Below are positions 22,259 through 31,092 of a stretch of 64,000 bases of DNA, piece after piece. Positions within the stretch are counted from its first letter, which is position 1, and every line of letters begins with the position of its first letter. The notes under the pieces are model-generated. The model was not told the origin of the DNA. It did not search any database and was given only the letters and a program-made list of their open reading frames with translations. The DNA comes from Dyella thiooxydans (lineage in GTDB: Bacteria; Pseudomonadota; Gammaproteobacteria; Xanthomonadales; Rhodanobacteraceae), in the NCBI RefSeq assembly GCF_001641285.1, contig NZ_CP014841.1:1302001-1366000 (forward strand), given 5' to 3'. The translations under genes were made by a program, and so were the position numbers.

Positions 22259-23332
22259 ATGCAAAGCCCGGCTCCCGCCATCGACTACGCCCTGCTGGCC
22301 CGCTCGATCAAACGATGGGCGCGCGACCTCGGCTTTGCCGACGTCGGCATCAGCGGCGTGGACCTGGCGCAGGACGAGACCCATCTGCAGCGCTGGCTGG
22401 CCGACGGCCACCACGGCGAAATGGACTACATGGCCCGCCACGGCGCCAAGCGCAGTCGACCGGACGAGCTGGAGCCGGGAACGCAGCGGGTAATCTCGGT
22501 GCGGATGGATTACGCGCCGCCGGACATCGACCGCGCCTGGTCGGTGATCGAGGACGGCGAGCTCGGCTACATCTCGCGCTACACGCTCGGACGCGATTAC
22601 CACAAGCTGCTGCGCCAGCGGCTGCAGCGACTGGCCGACCGCATCCGCGCGGAGATCGGCGATTTCGGCTACCGCGCCTACGTCGACTCCGCACCGGTGC
22701 TGGAAAAGGCACTGGCACGCAATGCCGGCCTGGGCTGGATCGGCAAGCACACCGTGCTGATCCATCGCCGTGCCGGTTCGTATTTTTTTCTCGGCGAGCT
22801 CTACACCGATCTTCCGCTACCGGTCGACACGCCGGCCAGCGAGCACTGCGGCAGCTGTCGACGTTGCCTGGATGTCTGCCCGACCCAGGCGATCGTCGCT
22901 CCCTACCGGCTCGACGCACGACGCTGCATCTCGTACCTGACCATCGAGCTGAAAGGCAGCATCCCAGAAGAGCTCCGCGCGCCCATGGGCAATCGCATCT
23001 TCGGCTGCGACGACTGCCAGCTGGTCTGCCCCTGGAACAAGTTCGCGCAGGCGACGACCGAACCGGATTTCGCGCCACGGCATCAGCTCGATGGCAGCAA
23101 GCTGGTCGAGCTGTTCGCCTGGACCGAGGAGGAATTCCTGCAGCGGACCGAGGGGATGGCGATTCGCCGCACCGGCTATGAGGGCTGGCTGCGCAACATC
23201 GCGGTAGCCTTGGGCAATGCACCGCGGTCCGACGCGGTGCGGGCCGCGCTGCTGGCGCGCGCAGACCATCCGTCGGACCTGGTGCGCGAACACGTGGCCT
23301 GGGCGCTGACCCGGCAGGACGAGATGAGGTAA
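22259..23332 (+). CDS. queG: Epoxyqueuosine reductase QueG
   Basis: Cobalamin and Fe-S enzyme doing the last step of queuosine formation in tRNA. The 357 residues contain two 4Fe-4S motifs, CGSCRRCLDVCP and CDDCQLVCPWN. The N-terminal cobalamin-binding region has YGRDYH-like TLGRDYHKLLR and AYVDSAPVLEKALA with the conserved Asp. HEAT-like repeats close the C-terminus. Divergent from nnr, as in E. coli (yjeS/yjeF). The next gene follows after three bases. Confidence 0.95.
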   Translation: MQSPAPAIDYALLARSIKRWARDLGFADVGISGVDLAQDETHLQRWLADGHHGEMDYMARHGAKRSRPDELEPGTQRVISVRMDYAPPDIDRAWSVIEDGELGYISRYTLGRDYHKLLRQRLQRLADRIRAEIGDFGYRAYVDSAPVLEKALARNAGLGWIGKHTVLIHRRAGSYFFLGELYTDLPLPVDTPASEHCGSCRRCLDVCPTQAIVAPYRLDARRCISYLTIELKGSIPEELRAPMGNRIFGCDDCQLVCPWNKFAQATTEPDFAPRHQLDGSKLVELFAWTEEEFLQRTEGMAIRRTGYEGWLRNIAVALGNAPRSDAVRAALLARADHPSDLVREHVAWALTRQDEMR

Positions 23333-23335
23333 CCG

Positions 23336-23731
23336 ATGAGCGACACGATGAAGAGCATGCCGCGACTGGAGGACGTGCTGGCCGAACTGCGCGAGCGCGA
23401 GCCGATCTTCCATCGGCCCGAGTCGGGGGCCGGACCGGGCGACGGCGAGCAGATCACCGAGGAGACGTTCTGGGAGATCGGCGCATCGGGGCAACGTTAC
23501 AGCCGTCCCGAGGTACTTGACATCCTGAGCCAGCGCGTAGCGCATCCGCCCAGGGAGCATCTGCGAACGGAAGGCTTCGAGTGCCACCCGCTGTCACCCA
23601 GCCTCTACCTGCTGACCTACGTACTGTGGCAGGAGCAACGCGGCAGCCGCCGCACGACGCTGTGGCGTCGCACGGTCGATGGCTGGAAGGCGGTGTTCCA
23701 CCAGGGCACGCTGCTGACGCCGCGTGCGTGA
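23336..23731 (+). CDS. DUF4440 / NTF2-like small protein
   Basis: A 131-residue cytoplasmic protein with an alpha+beta NTF2-like layout. An N-terminal helix (LEDVLAELREREPIFHRPE) is followed by FWEIGASGQRYSRPEVLDIL. Beta strands ending TTLWRRTVDGWKAVFHQGT complete it. Such proteins are often annotated DUF4440; no catalytic residues are evident. It begins three bases after queG and is probably co-transcribed, but nothing links it functionally to queuosine. It is convergent with panD. Confidence 0.72.
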   Translation: MSDTMKSMPRLEDVLAELREREPIFHRPESGAGPGDGEQITEETFWEIGASGQRYSRPEVLDILSQRVAHPPREHLRTEGFECHPLSPSLYLLTYVLWQEQRGSRRTTLWRRTVDGWKAVFHQGTLLTPRA

Positions 23732-23747
23732 AGCGCGGGCCGTCGCC

Positions 23748-24134
23748 TCAGGCGGCGGCCATCTGGGTCGGGATCGACCGATTGGTATGCGAAATCGCGT
23801 TCTTCGCGTCCACGTAGACCAGCATCGGCTGGTGCGCCTCGGCCTCGGCCTCGGACAACTGGCTGAACGCGGCGATGATGATCAGGTCGCCCGGCGAGGC
23901 GCGATGCGCCGCGCTGCCGTTCACCGAAATGATGCCCGAGCCGGCCTCCGCCTTCAGTGCGTAGGTGACGAAACGCTTGCCGTTGTTGATGTTCCAGGCG
24001 TGGATCTGCTCGTACTCGCGAATGCCCGACGCTTCCAGCAGCAGGCTGTCGATCGCGATCGAACCTTCGTAATGGAGCTCGGCATGGGTCACCGTCGCGC
24101 GGTGGATCTTGGCCTTGAGCATGTTCAGTTGCAT
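23748..24134 (-). CDS. panD: Aspartate 1-decarboxylase proenzyme
   Basis: Makes beta-alanine for pantothenate. The 128 residues keep the self-cleavage site HYEGSIAID: cleavage between Gly24 and Ser25 would make the pyruvoyl cofactor. Tyr and Lys residues near [14 protein letters not shown] and the ISVNGSAAH loop are conserved. Last gene of the pan run, 87 bases after panC. Some proteobacteria need PanM/PanZ to trigger maturation; none is seen here. Confidence 0.96.
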   Translation of the reverse strand: MQLNMLKAKIHRATVTHAELHYEGSIAIDSLLLEASGIREYEQIHAWNINNGKRFVTYALKAEAGSGIISVNGSAAHRASPGDLIIIAAFSQLSEAEAEAHQPMLVYVDAKNAISHTNRSIPTQMAAA

Positions 24135-24221
24135 GGCATCACTTTCCAGTAGGTACGGCCTGCGTAGCTCTCAATTATCGAGTCGCCGGCCGTGCACCGC
24201 AACACGACCGGCCGGAACCGT

Positions 24222-25082
24222 TTACGTGGGGGCGGTCCCGTCGAACAGCAAGTTGTCGATCAGGCGGGTGCTTCCCAGGCGCGCTGCGACAAGGCCGACG
24301 AGGCCGGTGCGCTCACCTGCCACCGGCTCGGAAAGATCGTCCGCGCGGCGGATGGCGACGTAGTCGGGAACGAAGCCGGCACGCTCGAGCTGCCCGGCCG
24401 CCGCCTGCTCCAGCACCTTCGGCGCGTGTCCCTTGCCAAGCATGTCGCGCATCTGCACCAGCACCTGGTGGATACGCGGCGCCAGCGCGCGCTCGGCCTC
24501 GCTCAGGTACTGGTTGCGCGAACTCAGCGCCAGGCCGTCCGCGGCGCGCTGGGTGGGTGCGGCGATCACCTTCACCGGCAGCGCCAGGTCGCGCACCATG
24601 CGCTCGATTACTTTCAGCTGCTGGAAATCCTTCTGACCGAACACGGCCAGATCCGCCTGCACCAGGTTGAACAGCTTGCAGACGACGGTCGCCACGCCGT
24701 CGAAATGACCGGGGCGATGAGCGCCTTCCAGCGTCTCGGTGATCTGCGGCACGCTGAGCCGCACCGTGTGCTCCGCACCGTAGGGATACAGGGTCGCCAC
24801 GTCGGGCGCGAACAGCAGATCGCAGTCGTGTTCGGCCAGGCCGGCCTGGTCCTGTGCCAGCGTGCGCGGATAGCGGGAGAAATCCTCGTTCGGGCCGAAC
24901 TGGGTGGGATTCACGAATACGCTGGCAACGACCCGGTCGGCGCGCGCCCGAGCCAAACGGACCAGCGAGAAGTGCCCGGCGTGGAGATTGCCCATGGTGG
25001 GCACGAAGCCCACGGTCTGGCCGGCGGCACGCCAGCCGCGTACGACAGCGCGCAGCGCGCCGGCATCATGCACGGTTTGCAT
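24222..25082 (-). CDS. panC: Pantothenate synthetase
   Basis: ATP-dependent condensation of pantoate with beta-alanine. The 286 residues hold the nucleotidyltransferase HxGH motif in PTMGNLHAGH, VNPTQFGPNEDFSRYPRT for pantoate binding, FGQKDFQQL and the KMSKS-like ALSSRNQYL. It starts 11 bases after panB, clearly the same transcript. Length is standard. Confidence 0.96.
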   Translation of the reverse strand: MQTVHDAGALRAVVRGWRAAGQTVGFVPTMGNLHAGHFSLVRLARARADRVVASVFVNPTQFGPNEDFSRYPRTLAQDQAGLAEHDCDLLFAPDVATLYPYGAEHTVRLSVPQITETLEGAHRPGHFDGVATVVCKLFNLVQADLAVFGQKDFQQLKVIERMVRDLALPVKVIAAPTQRAADGLALSSRNQYLSEAERALAPRIHQVLVQMRDMLGKGHAPKVLEQAAAGQLERAGFVPDYVAIRRADDLSEPVAGERTGLVGLVAARLGSTRLIDNLLFDGTAPT

Positions 25083-25093
25083 CGAAGTGGCCT

Positions 25094-25924
25094 TTAGTTG
25101 AAGCAGTGCTCGGGAGCGGGAAAGACGCCGCTGCGCACCTCGTCGACGAACGCCGAGATCGCGGCAGACACCGAATCGCGTCCCTGCAGGAAGTCCTTGC
25201 TGAACTTCGGTCGCTTGCCGGGCGTGACGCCCAGCAGATCGTGCAGCACCAGCACCTGGCCATCGCAGCGCGGGCCGGCGCCGATACCGATGGTCGGGAT
25301 CGACACCGCGGCGGTGATCCGCTCGGCAAGTGCGACCGGCATGCCTTCGAGCACCAGCAGTTCGGCACCGGCGGCCTCGACCGCGCGCGCCTCATCCAGT
25401 ACCCGCGCGGCGGCAGCCTCCTCGCGCCCCTGGATACGGAAGCCGCCGAACTTGTGCACCGATTGCGGAGTAAGGCCCAGGTGCGCACAGACCGGAATTG
25501 CGCGGACCGACAGCGCGTTGATCGCCTCCAGCACGTGCGGGGCACCGCCCTCGATCTTCACCATCGCGGCGTTGCCTTCGCCCACGAGCCGGGCGCCCGC
25601 CTCCAACGCGTGTGCCGTGTCGCGGTCGCTCATGAACGGCAGGTCGGCCACCAGCAGCGTGGCTTGCAGCCCGCGGGACACCGCCGCGGTGTGGTAGACC
25701 ATCTGGTCGAGCGTCACCGGCAGGGTGCTGGCATGGCCCTGAACCACCATGCCGAGGGAGTCTCCGACCAGCGCGACGTCGACGCCGGCCGTCTCCAGCT
25801 GGTGCGCGAAGCTGGCGTCATAGGCGGTGAGCATGACGATGCGGCGACCCTCGGCCTTCATCGCGCGCAGGGCCGGAACAGTCACCGGCTTGCGGTCGGG
25901 GGCGCTGGCGTTTTGCACGTACAC
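25094..25924 (-). CDS. panB: Ketopantoate hydroxymethyltransferase
   Basis: Transfers a one-carbon unit from methylene-THF to 2-oxoisovalerate, the first committed step to pantothenate. The 276-residue TIM barrel shows MLTAYDASFAHQLE, VGDSLGMVVQGH with the metal-binding Asp, DLPFMSD, VKIEGG and HLGLTPQSV. The start is GTG at 25924 after an AGGAAAC site. It sits between folK and panC. Its product feeds panE/ilvC-type reductases not in this window. Confidence 0.96.
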   Translation of the reverse strand: MYVQNASAPDRKPVTVPALRAMKAEGRRIVMLTAYDASFAHQLETAGVDVALVGDSLGMVVQGHASTLPVTLDQMVYHTAAVSRGLQATLLVADLPFMSDRDTAHALEAGARLVGEGNAAMVKIEGGAPHVLEAINALSVRAIPVCAHLGLTPQSVHKFGGFRIQGREEAAAARVLDEARAVEAAGAELLVLEGMPVALAERITAAVSIPTIGIGAGPRCDGQVLVLHDLLGVTPGKRPKFSKDFLQGRDSVSAAISAFVDEVRSGVFPAPEHCFN

Positions 25925-26020
25925 GTGGTGTTTCCTGTTGGAACGGCTGTCCGGATCGACACCGGAATCCGCCGCGGGCCGACCATCATAAACCCTCGAC
26001 GCCGCAGTGCAGCACGCGCT

Positions 26021-26518
26021 TCAGTCGACCGGCTCGCATCCACCGGCATCCACCCGCCGCAGCAGTTCGGCCACCCGCCCCTGCCCCGGCAACTCCAGTT
26101 CAGGCGCCAGGTCGGCCAGGGGCAGCAACACGAAGGCGCGCTCGCCCATCCGCGGATGCGGGAGGGTCAGCTGCGGCTCGTCCAGCACCACGCCGTCCAC
26201 GTGCAGCAGATCGAGATCGAGCGTACGCGGCCCCCAGCGCTCGTCGTCGCGCGTGCGGCCGAACCGGCGCTCGATCGCCATCAACGCATCGAGCAGGTCA
26301 TGCGGCGGGAGCGAGGTGCGCAGACACACCACTGCGTTGAGGAAATCCGGCTGATCGCGCCGACCCCATGGCGGCGTCCGGTAGATGCGGGAGATGCCTG
26401 CCAGCCGACTGCCCGGCAGAGCAGCCAACGCCTCGGTCGCGCCGACTAGCGTGGCGCGTGAATCCCCCAGGTTGCTGCCCAATGCCACATAGGCATCCCT
26501 GGCGGCGGGCTCGCTCAT
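26021..26518 (-). CDS. folK: HPPK, 6-hydroxymethyl-7,8-dihydropterin pyrophosphokinase
   Basis: Pyrophosphorylates hydroxymethyl-dihydropterin in folate synthesis. The 165 residues start YVALGSNLGD-type and include RYxTPPWG-like YRTPPWGRRDQPDFLNAVV, FGRTRDDERWGPRTLDLDLL with the metal Asp pair, and LPHPRMGERAFVLLPL. Its ATG overlaps the pcnB stop by four bases (ATGA), the usual pcnB-folK coupling. Confidence 0.95.
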   Translation of the reverse strand: MSEPAARDAYVALGSNLGDSRATLVGATEALAALPGSRLAGISRIYRTPPWGRRDQPDFLNAVVCLRTSLPPHDLLDALMAIERRFGRTRDDERWGPRTLDLDLLHVDGVVLDEPQLTLPHPRMGERAFVLLPLADLAPELELPGQGRVAELLRRVDAGGCEPVD

Positions 26519-27843
26519 GCGGAGCCGGAGTGTCCGCCGGGCTTTCGCCTGCGGCGGCGCTTGCGCGGAGGACGCGCGCTGGTCGTTGTGACCAGGTCCG
26601 CTCCCTGCGTCCCGCTACCGGCGGGCAACGCGGCAGCGAGCACGTCGACCGGGAGCTGCTGCGCGTGATCCCACCACAGGCCGAGCTCGCGGATCGCCGG
26701 CGATTCCTCGGCCCGCAGCAGCAGGAAATCGAACGCCGCACGGAACCGTGGCTGCGCGAGAAGCCTGAGCACCCGCTTGCGCTGCACCTGCTCGAAGCGC
26801 GGCTGGAGCGCCCAGATCTCCTCCATGGTAAGCGTGAATCGCCGCGGGATCGCTACCCGCTGGCACTGCTCGCCGACCACGTGGGCCGCTGCCCGCGCCC
26901 AGGCCTCGGACAGGTCCAGGCCACCAGCGACCAGATCCTGCGCACGATCGCGTACTTCGCCCCACAGCAGCACGGCAAACAGAAAGGCTGGCGTCACCGA
27001 CTTGCCCTCGGCCACGCGTGCGTCGGTATTCGCCAGGCCACGCTCGACCAGCGCGCGCAGCGCCCCGTCTCCGCCTTTCAATGCACGTGCCGTCGATGGG
27101 AACAGGAACCGGAGCAGCCCGCACTGCTCGAGCATGCGGAAACTCTTCAGCCCGTGCCCGGCCAGGAACAATTTGAGCGACTCGTCGAACAGCCGGGCCG
27201 GCGCGGCCTCGGTCAGCAGCGGCCCCAGGCTCTCGAACGGCGCCGCGGCGGCCTCGTCGATGCGGAAGCCCAGCTTGGCCGCCAGGCGGGCGGCGCGCAG
27301 CATGCGTACGGGGTCCTCGCGGTAGCGCGTGACCGGATCGCCGATCAGCCGAAGCACCTTGTCCTGCACGTCCTGCATGCCGCCGACGTAGTCGCGCACG
27401 GAGAAATCGCTGATGTCGTAGTACATCGCGTTGACACGGAAGTCGCGGCGCACCGCATCCTCCTCGATCGTTCCCCAGACGTTGTCCCGCACGATGCGGC
27501 CGTCGACGATGTGGCGATCGCCTTCACCGTCTTCCTCGCCGGTGCCGCGGAACGTGGCAACCTCGATGATCTCAGGGCCGAAAACGACGTGCGCCAGGCG
27601 GAAACGCCGACCGATCAGCCGGCAATTGCGGAAAAGCTTCTTGACCTCGTCGGGCGTGGCACTGGTCGCCACGTCGAAGTCCTTGGGATGGCCGCCGAGC
27701 AGAAGATCGCGAACGGCGCCGCCAACGAGATATGCGTCATAGCCGGCTTCGTTGAGGCGATAAAGCACCCGCAGCGCGGCCTTGCTGATGTTCTTGCGGG
27801 AAATCACATGCTGGTCGCGCGGAATGATCCGCAGCGCATGCAT
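26515..27843 (-). CDS. pcnB: Poly(A) polymerase I
   Basis: Adds 3' poly(A) tails that promote RNA decay. The catalytic head shows AYLVGGAVRDLLLGGHPKDF with the DxD metal pair, RRFRLAHVVFG and RRDFRVNAMYYD, then the RNA-binding neck RYREDPVRMLRAARLAAKLG. The C-terminus is very basic (PPRKRRRRRKPGG), typical of PcnB rather than CCA-adding enzymes. I start at ATG 27843 (442 residues); an earlier in-frame start near 27891 is possible. First gene of the pcnB-folK-panBCD run. Confidence 0.92.
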   Translation of the reverse strand: MHALRIIPRDQHVISRKNISKAALRVLYRLNEAGYDAYLVGGAVRDLLLGGHPKDFDVATSATPDEVKKLFRNCRLIGRRFRLAHVVFGPEIIEVATFRGTGEEDGEGDRHIVDGRIVRDNVWGTIEEDAVRRDFRVNAMYYDISDFSVRDYVGGMQDVQDKVLRLIGDPVTRYREDPVRMLRAARLAAKLGFRIDEAAAAPFESLGPLLTEAAPARLFDESLKLFLAGHGLKSFRMLEQCGLLRFLFPSTARALKGGDGALRALVERGLANTDARVAEGKSVTPAFLFAVLLWGEVRDRAQDLVAGGLDLSEAWARAAAHVVGEQCQRVAIPRRFTLTMEEIWALQPRFEQVQRKRVLRLLAQPRFRAAFDFLLLRAEESPAIRELGLWWDHAQQLPVDVLAAALPAGSGTQGADLVTTTSARPPRKRRRRRKPGGHSGSA

Positions 27844-28019
27844 GCCGTCGGTCCCTGTTTCGTGGTTCAAGCGGTAACAGTCCCTGCCGATCATGAAGCC
27901 CGGAAGCCTAACCCACGCCGCCAGCAAGGCATACCACGCGCACAATGGCGCGCGATGCCCCCAAAAACCATCAGGAAGGAGGCGCGGAAGAGAAACCCGG
28001 CGAGTGCCGCAAAAAGGCA

Positions 28020-28047
28020 TTGCCGGCTGCAACAATTTCGCTATACT
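28020..28047 (+). promoter_or_regulatory. Promoter of tRNA-Glu
   Basis: TTGCCG (28020-28025), a 16-base spacer and TATACT (28042-28047), 20 bases before the tRNA 5' end. A GC-rich stretch (GCGCGC) follows the -10, as in stringently controlled stable-RNA promoters. Confidence 0.65.
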
Positions 28048-28067
28048 AGCGCGCTCTGAGTCAGAAC

Positions 28068-28143
28068 GCTCCCTTCGTCTAGTGGCCTAGGACACCGCCC
28101 TCTCAAGGCGGGAACACGAGTTCGAACCTCGTAGGGAGCGCCA
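28068..28143 (+). tRNA. tRNA-Glu (CTC anticodon)
   Basis: The 76-base gene folds with acceptor stem GCTCCCT/AGGGAGC, anticodon stem CCGCC/GGCGG around the loop CTCTCAA (anticodon CTC, reading GAG), TTCGAAC T loop and an encoded CCA. The body closely follows the E. coli tRNA-Glu pattern, but with CTC in place of TTC. It is therefore the GAG-specific isoacceptor that high-GC genomes add to the general one. Confidence 0.95.
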
Positions 28144-28191
28144 CTTCAGTCAGGCCGTCTTGCCTGTCTCCTCGACGGAATTCTTCCCCGC

Positions 28192-28515
28192 ATGACCTTT
28201 GTCGTCACCGACAACTGCATCAAGTGCAAGTACACCGATTGCGTTGAGGTCTGCCCCGTCGACGCCTTCCACGAAGGCCCGAATTTCCTGGTGATCGATC
28301 CGGACGAGTGCATCGACTGCACCCTGTGCGAGCCGGAGTGCCCGATCAACGCCATCTACCCCGAAGACGATGTCCCTGCCGGCCAGGAAGGCTTCGTGCA
28401 GCTCAATGCCGACCTGGCCAAGAGCTGGCCGGTCATCACCGAGCGGAAGGATGCGCTGACCGACGCCAAGGAGTGGGAAGGCAAGCCGAACAAGCTCGAC
28501 CTGCTCGAGCGCTGA
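28192..28515 (+). CDS. fdxA: 7Fe ferredoxin FdxA
   Basis: Small electron carrier of 107 residues with a 3Fe-4S site built from [14 protein letters not shown] (the second Cys of a normal 4Fe motif is displaced) and a 4Fe-4S site from [12 protein letters not shown]. The long C-terminal extension after the clusters is typical of the Azotobacter FdI / FdxA family. It lies 48 bases after tRNA-Glu and ends in a strong terminator. Redox partners are not apparent nearby. Confidence 0.94.
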   Translation: MTFVVTDNCIKCKYTDCVEVCPVDAFHEGPNFLVIDPDECIDCTLCEPECPINAIYPEDDVPAGQEGFVQLNADLAKSWPVITERKDALTDAKEWEGKPNKLDLLER

Positions 28516-28564
28516 TTGCGGCACCGACTCAGGCAGAGAGAGCCAGTCGCTCGCCCCAAAGAGA

Positions 28565-28590
28565 AAGCCGCCCTTACAGGGCGGCTTTTT
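28565..28590 (+). terminator. Terminator of fdxA
   Basis: 9-bp stem AAGCCGCCC / GGGCGGCTT with a TTACA loop, followed by TTT. The 3' arm and T run are duplicated 36 bases downstream as part of a tandem repeat. Confidence 0.85.
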
Positions 28591-28651
28591 CGTTCGGACT
28601 TCTCGACGACTCAACGGCGGCTTTTTCGTTCGGACTTCTCGACGACTCAAC
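28580..28651. repeat. Perfect 36-bp tandem duplication
   Basis: Bases 28580-28615 are repeated exactly at 28616-28651. The unit starts in the 3' arm of the fdxA terminator, includes its T run, and ends across the stop codon of the convergent lipoprotein gene (TGA at 28649-28647). The lack of any mismatch points to a recent slippage or unequal-crossover event. Confidence 0.93.
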
Positions 28652-29231
28652 CGCCGAGCTTGGCCCTCAGGCCATCGACCGCCTTCGCCACGGCCGGAGC
28701 CGAACCCTGCGCGCGCACCTCGCTGCCTTTCTGGCCGCTCGCGCTCACCGTCACCAGCACCTGCTGTGCCGTCGCGCGCGAGCTCTCGCCCTCGTCGTTG
28801 CCATGGAACATGCGGCCGAAGAAGCCGCGCTTTTTCGCCACCTTGGCGCCGGCCATCACCGTCACGGTGAAGCTGTGGTTCGAAGGGTCACGCGCGGTCA
28901 CCTGGCCGATGTCCCCCGCATCGAGCACCTGGCCGACACGCTGGTAGGCGGTCTCGACATCGCCGCTCACCACGAAGCCATCGGTAATGGTCGCAGCGGC
29001 GCCCCGGGTGGCCGCGGTCGCACCGTTGGCGGTCGGCTGATTGGCCCCCGGAGGCGGGATCACCAGCGCCTCGCTGGCCGAGGGCGTATCCATGCCCGGC
29101 GGGATCTCCAGCGGAGACTCCTGCTTGGCGGTATCCCAGGCCTTGTGCGAGCGGAACATGCCGCAGCCCGAGAGCATGAGCCCGGAAAGAAGCAAGGCCG
29201 GCAAGGCCACAGCAAGCGAGGTTTTCTTCAT
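28647..29231 (-). CDS. bamC: BamC-like (NlpB) outer membrane lipoprotein
   Basis: The 194-residue precursor has a lipoprotein signal with lipobox LSGC (Cys23). The mature part starts with a Pro-rich LEIPPGMDTP segment resembling the BamC N-terminus that contacts BamD. One compact domain follows (FVVSGDVETAYQRVGQVLDA). E. coli BamC is about 344 residues with two helix-grip domains, so this form is much shorter, as in other Xanthomonadales. It sits directly downstream of dapA exactly as E. coli bamC does. Assignment rests on position plus lipobox more than on strong similarity. Confidence 0.72.
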   Translation of the reverse strand: MKKTSLAVALPALLLSGLMLSGCGMFRSHKAWDTAKQESPLEIPPGMDTPSASEALVIPPPGANQPTANGATAATRGAAATITDGFVVSGDVETAYQRVGQVLDAGDIGQVTARDPSNHSFTVTVMAGAKVAKKRGFFGRMFHGNDEGESSRATAQQVLVTVSASGQKGSEVRAQGSAPAVAKAVDGLRAKLGG

Positions 29232-29267
29232 GTAATGGTTTTCCGTGGGAGGTTCGTGTCGCCTGGA

Positions 29268-30194
29268 TCAGGCGGCGACGGCCAAGGGAGCCAGGCGGAT
29301 CAACGCCTGACGAATCTGATCGCGCACCGTACCCTCGGCCAGTTCGACCAGGGGAAGCCGGGGCATCGCGCTGCCGAGGCCAAGCCAGGGTAGCGCCGAC
29401 TTCACCGCGATCGGGTTGGGCGCGCCGTTCAGCGCATCCACCAGCGGAGCCAGCCTGGCGTCGACGGCGTTCGCCGCATCCGCCTGGCCGGCCGTCGCCG
29501 CGTCGCACAACTCGCGAAACACCGCCGGCACCAGGTTGGCCACCACCGAGATGGTCCCCGCAGCGCCGCCGAGCATGGCCTGGACCGCCGTACCGTCGTC
29601 GCCGGACAGATAGACGAAATCCGCACGCGCAAGTTCCGCCGTCGCCGCAATGCGCTGTGCATCGGCGCGCGCTTCCTTGATGCCGATGATGCCCGGATGA
29701 TCGCGCAGCAGCACGGTGGTCTCCGGCAGCAGGTCGCAGCCGGTGCGGCCAGGCACGTTGTAGAGGATCACCGGAAGGCCGCCCTGGTCGGCCACGTCGA
29801 CGAAATGGCGATACAGGCCTTCCTGCGTGGGACGCACGTAGTACGGCGTGACCACCAGCGCGGCATCCGCGCCGAGCGAGGCGGCGCGCCGGGTCAGTGC
29901 GACGGTCTTGGCCGTGCCGGCCTCGCCGGTGCCGGCGATCACCGGTACGCGGCCGTCGACGTGGCGCACCGCGAACGACAGCAGGGTGTCGAACTCGTCA
30001 TGCTCGAGCATGTGCGCTTCGCCGGTGGATCCCGCTACCACCACCGCCTGCGTCCCGCCGTCGATCTGGTAATCCAGCAGGCGGCCGAAGGCGTCGAGAT
30101 CGAGCGCCCCTTCCGGGGTGAACGGCGTCGCCAAAGCGCAGATGCTGCCGCGGATGTCCAAGGCAAGGTTTCCGGCAAAATTCGAGTCCAGCAT
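29268..30194 (-). CDS. dapA: 4-hydroxy-tetrahydrodipicolinate synthase
   Basis: Condenses aspartate semialdehyde with pyruvate, first step of the lysine/DAP branch. The 308-residue TIM barrel contains GSTGEAHML, GTGEAGT, Tyr145 in ILYNVPGRT and the Schiff-base Lys173 in GIIGIKEA. The ATG at 30194 is the first start after the divergent promoter region, but it has no good ribosome site. An internal TTG about 12 codons later would give the more usual 296 residues. Co-directional with bamC and divergent from gcvR. Confidence 0.93.
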   Translation of the reverse strand: MLDSNFAGNLALDIRGSICALATPFTPEGALDLDAFGRLLDYQIDGGTQAVVVAGSTGEAHMLEHDEFDTLLSFAVRHVDGRVPVIAGTGEAGTAKTVALTRRAASLGADAALVVTPYYVRPTQEGLYRHFVDVADQGGLPVILYNVPGRTGCDLLPETTVLLRDHPGIIGIKEARADAQRIAATAELARADFVYLSGDDGTAVQAMLGGAAGTISVVANLVPAVFRELCDAATAGQADAANAVDARLAPLVDALNGAPNPIAVKSALPWLGLGSAMPRLPLVELAEGTVRDQIRQALIRLAPLAVAA

Positions 30195-30289
30195 GTTACT
30201 TGCGGGCTCGCGCGACGGGCAAGTAAGCTCGAAGGCCGTTGCGCGGGATTCCCCGTTCCGTGGACGATTCCCGCCAGGCAGGCAAGCCT

Positions 30290-30850
30290 TTGAACCGTAC
30301 TCCCCCCCGCGCCGGCAGCGACCATCACCAGCTGCTGATTCAGACCCTCTCCTCCACCGGCAAGAGCCCCCTGCTGACGCTGGCGCGGCGCATCGCCGAC
30401 GCTGGCTGCAACCTGTCCGACGCACGGGTGTCCACCATCGGCGGCGACAGTGCCCTGGTGCTGGTGGCCAGCGGTGCCTGGGATGCTTTGGCCAAGCTGG
30501 AGAATGCACTGGCCAAGCTGGCCCGCGACGAAGAGCTGCACCTGATCCATTACCGCACACAGCCGCGCGAGCCGGACTCCCGACTGCTGCCCTATCTGGT
30601 GGAAGTGGTCAGTGCCGATCGTCCCGGCATCCTGGTGCGCATCGTGGAGTTCTTCCACCGCAACCGGATCAGCGTCGAGCAACTCAGCTCGATGCGCTAC
30701 CAGGCTATGCAGACGGGTGCCGAGATGTTCCAGGCACAGATCACCATCGGCATACCGTCGGACCTGCACATCGCCACCTTGCGCGACGATTTCCTGGAGC
30801 TGTGCGACAGCCTGAACCTGGATGCCATCATGGATCCGGTGAAGTTCTGA
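30290..30850 (+). CDS. gcvR: Glycine cleavage system regulator GcvR (two ACT domains)
   Basis: ACT-repeat protein without a DNA-binding domain; in E. coli GcvR binds glycine and antagonises GcvA on the gcv promoter. The first ACT spans about residues 10-85 (LLIQTLSSTGKSPLLTLARR, then STIGGDSALVLVASG) and the second 95-180 (YLVEVVSADRPGILVRIVEF). No ATG fits. I choose TTG at 30290 (186 residues) because the E. coli protein starts at a similar distance before the first ACT. In-frame TTG 30239 and GTG 30260 are alternatives. bcp follows, as in E. coli. No gcvA or gcvTHP lies in the window. Confidence 0.85.
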   Translation: MNRTPPRAGSDHHQLLIQTLSSTGKSPLLTLARRIADAGCNLSDARVSTIGGDSALVLVASGAWDALAKLENALAKLARDEELHLIHYRTQPREPDSRLLPYLVEVVSADRPGILVRIVEFFHRNRISVEQLSSMRYQAMQTGAEMFQAQITIGIPSDLHIATLRDDFLELCDSLNLDAIMDPVKF

Positions 30851-31092
30851 GCATCGCTCCGCCGCGCGTGTCTGGCAAGGGCTTTCATTCCCCGCCAGAC
30901 GCGCTAGTCTCTGGCCCGGGACGTTTACGAGGCCAGCCATGCAGTCAGGGCATCCTTCGAGGAACCAGCGCCGCACAAGCGGCGACGCCCTGACCGCCGC
31001 CTGTTTTCGCCGCCCCGCTTGTCCGCCGCGCTCCGCGGCCATCCCCTTTTTCTGCACATGCGCGACAGCCCAACGCTGCCGCCGGAGACCCC

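Noticed and set aside
30851..31092. Small open frame before bcp (ATG near 30939)
   Set aside because: No ribosome site, Arg/Cys-rich translation typical of noncoding GC-rich DNA, and it overlaps the bcp start.
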